From: JAGPKI01 sp052034135
GTDB lineage: Bacteria; Caldisericota; Caldisericia; UBA6126; JAGPKI01
Direction of reading: 5' to 3'
Assembly: GCA_052034135.1 (NCBI GenBank)
Contig: JBPOJC010000101.1
Coordinates: 1 to 47,132, forward strand
Length of the DNA stretch: 47,132 nt
The position numbers were made by a program, and so were the translations under genes. Positions 23,407 through 30,684 of this stretch are shown here, piece after piece. The notes beneath the pieces are model-generated. The model did not search any database and was not told the DNA's origin. It saw only the letters and a list, made by a program, of their open reading frames with translations. Within the stretch, counting starts at the first letter, position 1. Each line of letters opens with the position of its first letter.

Positions 23407-24314
23407 CTAATTATAATAAATTAGATATAATTTATAAAACAAATTCTTTTGTTGAAGCAAACTTAATGAAAGGAATACTTGACAATTTTAATATACCAAA
23501 TTTTATTGAAAAGGAAGCCATTGGAAAGATATTTGGGTTTACGGTAGATGGTTTAGGTGAAATTAAAATTAAAGTTCCGAGTAATTATAAAAATAGGGCA
23601 TTGAAAGTTTTGAATAACTTTTTAAGGAGGCAAGAAATGAAAATTTTTTTGGATACCGCAAATGTTTCAGAAATAAAAGAAGCTACAAGTTTGGGTGTTA
23701 TTGATGGTGTAACCACAAACCCTACATTAATGGCAAAAGAAAAAGGCAGTACTCTTCCTGAAATTGTTAAAGAAATTGTATCAATAATAAATGGACCAGT
23801 AAGCGTGGAAGTAGTGAGTACAAAAGCAGATGATATGGTAGAAGAAGCAAAAAAGTTACACTCCATGGCACCTTCTAATATTGTTATAAAGGTTCCAATT
23901 TGCGAAGAAGGATTAAAAGCAATTAAAAGATTAAGCAAAGAGGGCATAAAAACTAATTGTACTCTTGTGTTTTCAGTAAATCAGGGAATATTGGCGATTA
24001 AAGCAGGGGCAACATATGTATCTCCTTTCGTTGGAAGAATAGATGACATTGGCTGGGAAGGAATGGATGTAGTTAGGGATCTTGTTGTATTTATAGAAAA
24101 TTATAGTTTCAATACTCAGGTAATTGCATCGAGTATTAGGCACCCTCTTCATGTTACTTATGCAGCGGTTTTAGGTGCTCATGTTGCTACTATTCCTTTT
24201 TCAGTTTTACAAAAGATGGTTAAGCATCCTTTAACAGACTCCGGTATAGAGAAATTTTTAAAAGATTGGGAAGAGTTTTTACGTTCTTCTAAAAGTGGCA
24301 TACTTTTAGATTAA
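23403..24314 (+). CDS. DUF2007-like domain joined in frame to transaldolase
   Basis: One open frame of 303 codons holds two proteins. Residues 1-78 (IIYKTNSFVEANLMKGILDN, then FTVDGLGEIKIKVPSNYKNR) match DUF2007, a small putative signal-transducing domain. Residues 79-303 are a complete small transaldolase (MKIFLDTANVSEIKEATSLG, GVTTNPTLMAKE, catalytic lysine in NIVIKVPIC, SPFVGRIDDIGWEG) of the roughly 220-residue class. No stop separates them, yet an ideal ribosome site and an ATG lie at the junction, so the transaldolase is probably made mainly on its own from 23637, perhaps alongside a fused form. It works with rpe in pentose phosphate interconversion. It overlaps the thiamine pyrophosphokinase gene by four bases. 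Confidence 0.9.
   Translation: MTNYNKLDIIYKTNSFVEANLMKGILDNFNIPNFIEKEAIGKIFGFTVDGLGEIKIKVPSNYKNRALKVLNNFLRRQEMKIFLDTANVSEIKEATSLGVIDGVTTNPTLMAKEKGSTLPEIVKEIVSIINGPVSVEVVSTKADDMVEEAKKLHSMAPSNIVIKVPICEEGLKAIKRLSKEGIKTNCTLVFSVNQGILAIKAGATYVSPFVGRIDDIGWEGMDVVRDLVVFIENYSFNTQVIASSIRHPLHVTYAAVLGAHVATIPFSVLQKMVKHPLTDSGIEKFLKDWEEFLRSSKSGILLD
23624..23639 (+). promoter_or_regulatory. Internal ribosome site and start of transaldolase
   Basis: AAGGAGG at 23624-23630 is followed after six bases by ATG 23637-23639, inside the DUF2007-transaldolase frame. The codons it uses (LRRQE) form the joint between the two domains. This start yields a 225-residue transaldolase of normal length. Confidence 0.8.
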
Positions 24315-24320
24315 TCAAAA

Positions 24321-25202
24321 ATGACTGAAAATTTAAATAGGTATAAAACCATAAAGAAGATTGTATGGATTATTTTTTTTCTTAATCTAATAGTTGCTTT
24401 AGCCAAAATCATTCTTGGGACATTTACAAAATCTGCTTCTGTTACTGCTGATGGTTTTCATTCCACAGGGGATGCTATGGATAATGTAATAGGAATTATT
24501 GGAATTAATCTCGCATCAAAGCCTAAGGATTTAGACCATGCCTATGGGCATGAAAAGTATGAATCATTAGCATCCTTTATAGTTGGAATAATTCTTTTAA
24601 TACTTTCTGCTAATGTTATTCGTGATAGTATCGATAGAATAATAAATCCCAAAGTGCCAGAGATTTCCATTTTAAGCTTTATTATTATGGGCGCAACTAT
24701 AGTTATAAATATTTTTGTTTCTATGTATGAGTATAATAGAGGTAAAAAGCTTGAGAGTGAGTTCTTGATTGCAGATTCACTCCATACCCGAAGCGATATT
24801 TTTGTTTCTATTGCAGTTATTGCCACTATTTTCTTTGTTAATTTAGGTTATCCAGTACTTGATATAATAACATCAATCATAATTGCAGTAATTATTGCAT
24901 TAGCTGGTATAAGAGTTCTAAATAGCTCTTCACAGGTGCTTACTGATAGAGAAGTTCTTGATTCAAAAGAACTTCGAGATATAGTTGTTAAAATTCCAGG
25001 AGTTAGAGATTGCCATGCAATAAGGACAAGAGGCACTTTAAGTGACATAAAGGTTGATTTGCATATGACAGTTGATAAAAGTATGAGCGTTGATGATGCG
25101 CACGAGATTTCAGAAAGAGTCGAGAACGCAGTTAAAGAGAAATTTAATAATGTTTCAGAAGTAATAGTTCATATTGAGCCATATAAAGCAGAGAAGTTAT
25201 AG
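24321..25202 (+). CDS. Cation diffusion facilitator (CDF) metal exporter
   Basis: The 293-residue protein has about six transmembrane helices followed by a cytoplasmic ferredoxin-like domain (from about residue 205). The CDF signatures are ADGFHSTGDAMDNVIGIIGI in helix 2 and ADSLHTRSDIFVSIAVI in helix 5, which supply the H/D metal site, and DHAYGHEKYESLASFIVG in the loop between helices 2 and 3. It exports divalent cations such as zinc, iron, manganese or cobalt in exchange for protons; the metal cannot be fixed from sequence. It ends the long rpsF-to-CDF gene string, 6 bases after the transaldolase. Confidence 0.92.
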   Translation: MTENLNRYKTIKKIVWIIFFLNLIVALAKIILGTFTKSASVTADGFHSTGDAMDNVIGIIGINLASKPKDLDHAYGHEKYESLASFIVGIILLILSANVIRDSIDRIINPKVPEISILSFIIMGATIVINIFVSMYEYNRGKKLESEFLIADSLHTRSDIFVSIAVIATIFFVNLGYPVLDIITSIIIAVIIALAGIRVLNSSSQVLTDREVLDSKELRDIVVKIPGVRDCHAIRTRGTLSDIKVDLHMTVDKSMSVDDAHEISERVENAVKEKFNNVSEVIVHIEPYKAEKL

Positions 25203-25440
25203 TTTAAGCAATATTTATATCAACTTTTCTAACAAAGCTAAACCCTACAAAAAACTACAAAAAATATGTTGAGTTATTCAATATTTTAGTCAATTTCACA
25301 TTTCCTTTACTTTACCTAAAAAACCTTGTATTTCATTAATATTTTTTATTCGAGACAAAATAAATCAATTTTAGAAAAATAGCAGAGTTTTATGTATAAT
25401 ATTAATATATATATTAATTAATTCGGTGGTGATTTATAAA
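25203..25440 (+). promoter_or_regulatory. Intergenic region with pdxS promoter
   Basis: This AT-rich gap has a perfect TATAAT at 25395-25400 preceded by TG, 40 bases before the pdxS start. The -35 region is poor, so it may rely on the TG element. GGTGGTGAT before ATG 25441 serves as ribosome site. I see no convincing terminator hairpin for the upstream operon. Confidence 0.5.
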
Positions 25441-26325
25441 ATGACTTTAAATGACATAATTATTACAAATAGAGGGTTAGCACAAATGCTAAAAGGTGGA
25501 GTAATAATGGATGTTACTACTCCTGAGCAAGCTAAAATAGCAGAAGAGGCTGGGGCAGTTGCTGTAATGGCGCTTGAGAGAGTGCCAGCTGACATCAGAG
25601 CTACTGGTGGAGTAGTAAGAATGGCAGATCCTCTAATAATCAAAAAAATCAAAAAAACTGTCACTATTCCTGTTATGGCTAAGTGCAGAATAGGCCATTT
25701 TGTTGAAGCACAAGTTTTAGAAGCATTAGGTGTAGACTACATTGACGAAAGTGAAGTCTTAACTCCAGCTGACGAAGAGCATCATATTGATAAGACAAAA
25801 TTTAAAATTCCATTTGTTTGTGGTTGTAGAGATTTAGGTGAAGCTTTAAGAAGAATTTCAGAAGGAGCATCTATGATAAGAACAAAGGGTGAGGCTGGAA
25901 CAGGAAATGTAGTTTCCGCTGTAACACATATGAGAAAAGTTCAGGATGAAATAAGAAAAGTGTCGAGTATGTCCGAAGAAGAGCTTTATACTGAAGCAAA
26001 AAATCTCTCAGCATCAATCGAACTTCTCTTTGAAGTAAAAAAACTTGGTAGATTACCAGTAGTTAATTTTGCAGCTGGCGGAGTAGCTACACCAGCTGAT
26101 GCCGCTTTAATGATGCAGCTCGGCGCTGATGGAGTTTTTGTTGGCTCAGGAATATTTAAATCTTCTAATCCTTCAAAAATGGCAAAAGCAATTGTAGAGG
26201 CAACTGTGCATTATAATGAACCAGATGTAATCGCTTCTGTATCAGAAGGATTGGGCGAGCCGATGAAAGGCATAGACATCAACCTTCTTAAGGAGAGTGA
26301 AAAGCTACAAGTTAGAGGAATATAA
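25441..26325 (+). CDS. pdxS: Pyridoxal 5'-phosphate synthase subunit PdxS
   Basis: PdxS condenses ribose 5-phosphate, glyceraldehyde 3-phosphate and ammonia to PLP in a 12-mer barrel. The sequence is strongly conserved: GGVIMDVTTPEQAKIAEEAG, AVMALERVPADIRATGGVVR, PVMAKCRIGHFVEAQVLEAL, DYIDESEVLTPADEEHHIDK and IRTKGEAGTGNVVSAVTHMR. I chose ATG 25441 (294 residues) with a GGTGGTGA site; GTG codons at 25426 and 25429 would add five or four residues. The product supplies PLP for enzymes such as Kbl. PdxT follows by 5 bases. Confidence 0.97.
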   Translation: MTLNDIIITNRGLAQMLKGGVIMDVTTPEQAKIAEEAGAVAVMALERVPADIRATGGVVRMADPLIIKKIKKTVTIPVMAKCRIGHFVEAQVLEALGVDYIDESEVLTPADEEHHIDKTKFKIPFVCGCRDLGEALRRISEGASMIRTKGEAGTGNVVSAVTHMRKVQDEIRKVSSMSEEELYTEAKNLSASIELLFEVKKLGRLPVVNFAAGGVATPADAALMMQLGADGVFVGSGIFKSSNPSKMAKAIVEATVHYNEPDVIASVSEGLGEPMKGIDINLLKESEKLQVRGI

Positions 26326-26330
26326 ATTTG

Positions 26331-26891
26331 ATGAGAGTTGGTGTACTTGGATTTCAAGGCTCCGTAGAAGAACATGTATTAAGTCTCAAAAAATTAAATA
26401 TCGAAACAGTTAAAGTAAAAAATATTGACACGTTAGCAAAAGTAAGTGGAATAGTTCTTCCGGGAGGTGAAAGTACAACTCACATTAAACTGTTAAAAGA
26501 AACTGGGTTGTTTGATCCACTAAAAAAAATAATTTCAGAAGGCTTACCTACTCTTGCTACCTGTGCAGGCTTGATACTTTTAGCAAGCAAAATTGATACA
26601 GGGCAGGATGCATTGAATGTTCTTGACATAGAAGTTATTAGAAATGGATATGGTTCTCAATTATTCAGTTTTGTGGAGGATATTAATATTTTAGGTTTTA
26701 ATGAACCTTTTAGAGCTGTTTTCATTAGAGCACCTATAATAAAAAGTATTGGGAAAAATATAGATGCTTTAGCAAGAGACAGCAAAGGAAATATCTGCTT
26801 TATTAAAAGTAATAAAATTCTGGGTTCAACGTTTCACCCAGAATTAACAGAAGATTTAAGGGTACATAAAATGTTTATTGATCTTATATAA
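26331..26891 (+). CDS. pdxT: Pyridoxal 5'-phosphate synthase glutaminase PdxT
   Basis: PdxT hydrolyses glutamine and channels ammonia to PdxS. The 186-residue protein shows VGVLGFQGSVEEHVLSLKKL, LPGGESTTHIKLL, the nucleophile cysteine in LATCAGLILLAS and the histidine-glutamate pair in STFHPELTEDLRVH. ATG 26331 is preferred over the TTG immediately before it. It completes the two-subunit DXP-independent PLP pathway. Confidence 0.96.
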   Translation: MRVGVLGFQGSVEEHVLSLKKLNIETVKVKNIDTLAKVSGIVLPGGESTTHIKLLKETGLFDPLKKIISEGLPTLATCAGLILLASKIDTGQDALNVLDIEVIRNGYGSQLFSFVEDINILGFNEPFRAVFIRAPIIKSIGKNIDALARDSKGNICFIKSNKILGSTFHPELTEDLRVHKMFIDLI

Positions 26892-26908
26892 AGGGAGGAA
26901 ATTTAAAA

Positions 26909-27670
26909 ATGTCTGGACATTCTAAATGGCATAATATAAAAGGAAAGAAGACTGCAGCAGATGCTGCAAGAGGTAGGCTTTTTACGAAGATTGGAAAGGA
27001 AGTTACTATAGCTGCAAGGGAAGGAGGAGGTAATCCTGATTCTAACCCAAAACTTCGTGCAGCAATAGAAAAAGCAAGATCGGTAGGTATGCCGTCTGAT
27101 AATATAAAAAGAGCAATACAAAGAGGGACAGGAGAACTTAACGATGGCTCAACTTACGAAGAATTGATTTATGAGGGATATGGCCCAAATGGTGTAGCAG
27201 TAATAGTCGAAGTAGCTACAGATAACAGGAACCGTACTATGGCTGAAATAAGAAAAATATTCTCAAAATTTGGTGGTAGTCTTGGCGAGCAGAATTGTGT
27301 TTCTTGGATGTTTAGCTCTATTGGTAAAATTGTTCTTAAAAGCGATTCTTTGACTGAAGAAGAGGCTTATGACCTTGCAGTGAAAGTTGATGCCGCTGAT
27401 GTTCAAAAAGAAGATGAAAAATATGCTTTAATAACTACTCCTGAGAACTTATTCAAAACTAAAGATTTGGTTGAAAAAGAGGGTTTCGAGGTTGAGTCCT
27501 CTGATATTATTAAAGTACCTAACACAAACGTTAAACTTGAAGGAGAAGACTCTCAGCGCATGATGAAGCTAATGTCAGAATTAGAAGATCATGATGATGT
27601 ACAACGAGTATTCGCTAACTTTGAAATTTCCGATGAAGAAATTGAAAAGTTCCTTGCTCTCTCTAACTAA
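26909..27670 (+). CDS. yebC: YebC/PmpR family protein
   Basis: The 253-residue protein has the hallmark start MSGHSKWHNIKGKKTAADAA, then RLFTKIGKEVTIAAREGGGN and YEGYGPNGVAVIVEVATDNR. YebC-family proteins have been described both as transcriptional regulators and as factors that help ribosomes through proline-rich stretches. A strong GGGAGG site precedes ATG 26909. Placement just upstream of ruvC-ruvA is the classic arrangement. Confidence 0.96.
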   Translation: MSGHSKWHNIKGKKTAADAARGRLFTKIGKEVTIAAREGGGNPDSNPKLRAAIEKARSVGMPSDNIKRAIQRGTGELNDGSTYEELIYEGYGPNGVAVIVEVATDNRNRTMAEIRKIFSKFGGSLGEQNCVSWMFSSIGKIVLKSDSLTEEEAYDLAVKVDAADVQKEDEKYALITTPENLFKTKDLVEKEGFEVESSDIIKVPNTNVKLEGEDSQRMMKLMSELEDHDDVQRVFANFEISDEEIEKFLALSN

Positions 27671-27676
27671 AAGCAA

Positions 27677-28144
27677 GTGATCGTTTTTGGGATAGATCCA
27701 GGAATTGCTAATACTGGATATGCTTTAGTTGAAAAAGAAGACTCTAATAGACTTAAGGTGCTTGAAACTGACAATTTTACCACTAAAAAAATCCCGACAG
27801 AGAAGCGCCTTAACCAGATATTTGAATTCTTAAAAGAAAAGGCGATTCTATACTCGCCTGATTGTTTTGCAATCGAAAAATTATACTTTAATAAAAATAC
27901 GAAAACTGCTCTAATTATCGAAGAAGTTCGAGGAATAATTTTACTTCTTGCAGCTCAATTAAATATACAAATATTCCAGTACACACCTCTTGAAGTAAAA
28001 AAAACTCTCACTATGTATGGAAAAGCATCAAAATCGGAAACTAAAAAAATTTTAGAAAGTATGCTTGAAACTGAATTACCAAAATCTGATGATGCTTGTG
28101 ATGCCGTTGGAGTGGCAATATGCCATTTTTTGAAAACTTATTAG
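27677..28144 (+). CDS. ruvC: Holliday junction resolvase RuvC
   Basis: RuvC cuts Holliday junctions. Start is GTG 27677. The 155-residue protein has the RNase H-like acidic residues: IDPGIANTGYALVE (first aspartate), FAIEKLYFNKNTKTAL (glutamate) and KSDDACDAVGVAICH (the two C-terminal aspartates). Length is normal. It is 6 bases after yebC and 9 before ruvA; ruvB is not in the window. Confidence 0.95.
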   Translation: MIVFGIDPGIANTGYALVEKEDSNRLKVLETDNFTTKKIPTEKRLNQIFEFLKEKAILYSPDCFAIEKLYFNKNTKTALIIEEVRGIILLLAAQLNIQIFQYTPLEVKKTLTMYGKASKSETKKILESMLETELPKSDDACDAVGVAICHFLKTY

Positions 28145-28153
28145 TAAAAAAGC

Positions 28154-28753
28154 ATGCTTACCTACATAAAAGGAAAAGTAGTTAATAGTTTCGAAGATTC
28201 TATTATCGTAGAAATCAATGGTTGTTTTGGTTTAAAAATATATGTTCCTCATCCAGAAAGTTTTGATATAAATTCTGAATATACAATTAGAACTGTTCTT
28301 ATTATAAGGGAAGATTCTTTTAATATTTTTGGGTTCCAAAATGATAACGAGGTTAACATTTTTAACCTATTAACTTCAATTCCAAAAATGGGTTCAAAGG
28401 TGGCTATCAATATTCTTTCAAAATATTCGCCAGATGAAATTTCCAATATTGTTTCAAGCAGTAATTTTGAAGCTTTAAAAAAGGTAACTGGGATAGGAGA
28501 AAAAACTGCAAAGAAGATAATACTATATTTAAGCGAAAAGCTTAATAATTTTGATACATTTATAGGATTACCTAAAAAAAATAATGAAGCATATATAGAA
28601 GCCAAAAATACCCTTACAAATTTAGGACTTTCTACAAATGAAGCTAAAAACCTACTTGACAGGGTTCTCAAAGCTAATAATGATATTAAAAATCCAGATA
28701 TTCTTATAAAAGAAGCGATTAAACTTATGAAAAATGAAGAAAATAAACTTTAG
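28154..28753 (+). CDS. ruvA: Holliday junction helicase subunit RuvA
   Basis: RuvA holds the four-way junction and loads RuvB. The 199-residue protein has domain I (MLTYIKGKVVNSFEDSIIVE), the two helix-hairpin-helix motifs LTSIPKMGSKVAINILS and LKKVTGIGEKTAKKIILYLS, and a C-terminal RuvB-binding domain ending NDIKNPDILIKEAIKLM. It overlaps the next gene by 20 bases. Confidence 0.94.
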   Translation: MLTYIKGKVVNSFEDSIIVEINGCFGLKIYVPHPESFDINSEYTIRTVLIIREDSFNIFGFQNDNEVNIFNLLTSIPKMGSKVAINILSKYSPDEISNIVSSSNFEALKKVTGIGEKTAKKIILYLSEKLNNFDTFIGLPKKNNEAYIEAKNTLTNLGLSTNEAKNLLDRVLKANNDIKNPDILIKEAIKLMKNEENKL

Positions 28754-29003
28754 AAATTTAATTTTTAATGTTATCTTTGCATTCCTGCTTATATCAACTA
28801 TAGGTTACCTTTTTAAATATAAAATTACCTCAGATAAACTCAAAAAAGTCCAAATGGAAAATAATGTGCTTAAAAATCAAATTGAAGAACTAAAAGCTGA
28901 CATTGATTTTGCAAAAAGTCCAGAATTTATTGAAAAGGTTGCAAGAGAAAAATTTGATATGATAAAAGATGGAGAACTTATAATTACCCTTGAAGAAAAA
29001 TAA
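28734..29003 (+). CDS. DivIC/FtsB-like septum formation initiator
   Basis: The 89-residue protein has a short cytoplasmic start, one transmembrane helix (about residues 9-27, LIFNVIFAFLLISTIGYLF), a coiled coil (KLKKVQMENNVLKNQIEELK) and a C-terminal motif SPEFIEKVAREKFDMIKDGE that matches the DivIC/FtsB family. These proteins join FtsL and FtsQ/DivIB in the divisome. It starts inside ruvA with a 20-base overlap and is followed by the tRNA gene. Confidence 0.85.
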   Translation: MKKINFRNLIFNVIFAFLLISTIGYLFKYKITSDKLKKVQMENNVLKNQIEELKADIDFAKSPEFIEKVAREKFDMIKDGELIITLEEK

Positions 29004-29016
29004 TAAATACTATAAT
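28990..29016 (+). promoter_or_regulatory. Possible promoter of the tRNA-tilS-hpt-ftsH unit
   Basis: TTGAAG (28990-28995, in the end of the DivIC-like gene) and TATAAT (29011-29016) are 15 bases apart, a little short. The tRNA begins 21 bases after the -10 box. The AT-rich setting makes chance TATAAT matches likely. Confidence 0.35.
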
Positions 29017-29037
29017 AATATAAATAATATTTTAAGA

Positions 29038-29114
29038 GGCGGCATAGCTCAGTTGGTTAGAGCATACGGCTCATACCCGTAGTGTCCGGGGTTCGACTCC
29101 CTGTGCCGCCACCA
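29038..29114 (+). tRNA. tRNA-Met (CAU), elongator type
   Basis: The cloverleaf folds fully: acceptor GGCGGCA pairs with TGCCGCC, D arm GCTC/GAGC, anticodon stem TACGG/CCGTA around loop CTCATAC (anticodon CAT), T arm with GTTCGACTC, discriminator A and an encoded CCA at 29112-29114. The 1:72 pair is G-C and the anticodon stem lacks the three G-C pairs of initiators, so it is not the initiator tRNA. CAU could also be the lysidine-modified isoleucine tRNA, the substrate of the adjacent tilS gene, but the body resembles elongator methionine tRNAs. Confidence 0.93.
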
Positions 29115-30131
29115 ATGCAGATGATTTCAATTTATGATAAATTTAAATTACTATTATTAGGTAACAATTTAATCAAAGCTAATGATAAAATTCTTTTAGG
29201 TGTATCTGGTGGATCGGATTCCATAGCTTTAATGGATCTATTTTTAACTTTAAAAAAGGAGCTCCAAATATCTATAGGGGTTGCTCACGTTAACTATGGC
29301 TTAAGAGGCATTGATAGCAAATTAGATGAAGAATTGATTCGATATATCTGCGAAAAAGAACAAATTAATTGTTATGTTTTCAATGTAAGTAAGGAAATAT
29401 TAGAAAAAACTAATGGCAGTGGGTTGGAAGAAAAAGCAAGGAATATAAGGTATACATATTTCAATGAATTAAAAAGAATTCATTATTACTCAAAGATTGC
29501 TATTGCCCATACTAAAGATGATGTAGTTGAAACCTTATTATTTAACCTTATTCGTGGTACAAGCCCAGAAAAATTTTCATATGTTTTACCATTATATGAT
29601 GATAAAAGTGGAATATTAAGGCCTTTAATAGAATTTTCAAAAGAAGAGTTGATTGCATACAATAAAAGCAAAGGATTAGAGTTCAGGCTTGACAACACTA
29701 ATAAGGATTTAATATATAGTAGAAATAGAATAAGAAATGAAATTATCCCTCAAATTAGAAAGATAAATCCATCTTTCGAAAATAGTATTCTTAAGTTTAG
29801 GGAGATTTTAAAAATAGAAGAAGATTTTATTGATAGAGAAATAGATAAGCAATTCGATGGAGAAAATATAGTAAAAACTGATAATTCTTTCTTAATACTC
29901 AAAAATTACTTTATTAATCTTCATGACGCGCTTAAACTTCGCATTTTAAGAAAAATTAGAGAAACACTTTCTGGAACACTAAAAGATTTTTATTATTCAG
30001 AGATAGTCCATATTAAGAATGGATTAATGAAAACAGATAATTTTAAATATTTTGATAAATTCATAAAAGTTTATATAAAAGGAAGTTGGATTATAATAGA
30101 GAATATAAAAGAAGGTAATATTGATGAATGA
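29115..30131 (+). CDS. tilS: tRNA(Ile)-lysidine synthase TilS
   Basis: TilS changes C34 of tRNA-Ile(CAU) to lysidine so that it reads AUA. The N-terminal domain carries the PP-loop ILLGVSGGSDSIALMDLF, then VAHVNYGLRG, IAIAHTKDDVVETLLFNLIR and GILRPLIEFSKEELIAYN, with DNTNKDLIYSRNRIRNEIIP, all diagnostic. The reading frame is open into the tRNA, but the first sensible start is ATG 29115 (338 residues), immediately after the tRNA CCA, or ATG 29121. There is therefore no room for a normal ribosome site outside the tRNA. It overlaps hpt by 8 bases; tilS-hpt-ftsH is a conserved order. Confidence 0.93.
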   Translation: MQMISIYDKFKLLLLGNNLIKANDKILLGVSGGSDSIALMDLFLTLKKELQISIGVAHVNYGLRGIDSKLDEELIRYICEKEQINCYVFNVSKEILEKTNGSGLEEKARNIRYTYFNELKRIHYYSKIAIAHTKDDVVETLLFNLIRGTSPEKFSYVLPLYDDKSGILRPLIEFSKEELIAYNKSKGLEFRLDNTNKDLIYSRNRIRNEIIPQIRKINPSFENSILKFREILKIEEDFIDREIDKQFDGENIVKTDNSFLILKNYFINLHDALKLRILRKIRETLSGTLKDFYYSEIVHIKNGLMKTDNFKYFDKFIKVYIKGSWIIIENIKEGNIDE

Positions 30132-30675
30132 AGAAATTGAATACGAAATTAAGAGTGTACTCTTTACAAGAGAAGAAATTGATGAAAAAGTTAAAGAGTT
30201 AGCAAAAGAAATTAATTCTTTTTACAATGAAAACTTATCCATAATAGGAATTTTAAAAGGTGCTTTTGTATTCCTTGCTGATCTTATACGATATTTAGAT
30301 TTAAATTTAAAAATTGATTTTATAGAAGTCTCGAGTTATGGAGCAAATACTGAGAGTTCTGGGAATATTAATATAGTAAAAGATATTAAAATGGATATTA
30401 AAGATAGAAATGTTTTAATGGTTGAAGATATTGTTGATAGTGGTTTTACTATTGCATATCTAAAAGAAGAATTTAGAAAGAGAGAACCAAAATCAATAAA
30501 AGTTTGTTCATTTCTTGATAAACCATCCCGAAGGAAGGTGCCTATAGATTTAGATTTTTGTGGTTTCACTATCCCGGATGCGTTTGTAGTAGGTTATGGT
30601 ATGGATGTAAATGAACATTTCAGAAATCTACCATTTATTGCTATTGTTGATAAAGTTAACAAAAAAGGAGTTTAA
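30124..30675 (+). CDS. hpt: Hypoxanthine phosphoribosyltransferase
   Basis: Hpt salvages hypoxanthine and guanine with PRPP. ATG 30124 gives 183 residues; a TTG just before is less likely. Motifs: LSIIGILKGAFVFLADLIRY, IDFIEVSSYGANTESSGNIN, the PRPP loop NVLMVEDIVDSGFTIAYL and FCGFTIPDAFVVGYGMD. It is coupled to tilS by an 8-base overlap and followed by ftsH after 9 bases. Confidence 0.95.
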   Translation: MNEEIEYEIKSVLFTREEIDEKVKELAKEINSFYNENLSIIGILKGAFVFLADLIRYLDLNLKIDFIEVSSYGANTESSGNINIVKDIKMDIKDRNVLMVEDIVDSGFTIAYLKEEFRKREPKSIKVCSFLDKPSRRKVPIDLDFCGFTIPDAFVVGYGMDVNEHFRNLPFIAIVDKVNKKGV

Positions 30676-30684
30676 AAAGAGTTA

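Noticed and set aside
29082..29114. Extension of tilS into the tRNA gene from GTG 29082
   Set aside because: The upstream codons translate the tRNA T arm and acceptor; TilS homology starts after ATG 29115 or 29121.
29038..29114. Initiator methionine tRNA
   Set aside because: The first acceptor pair is G-C and the anticodon stem lacks three consecutive G-C pairs, unlike bacterial initiators.
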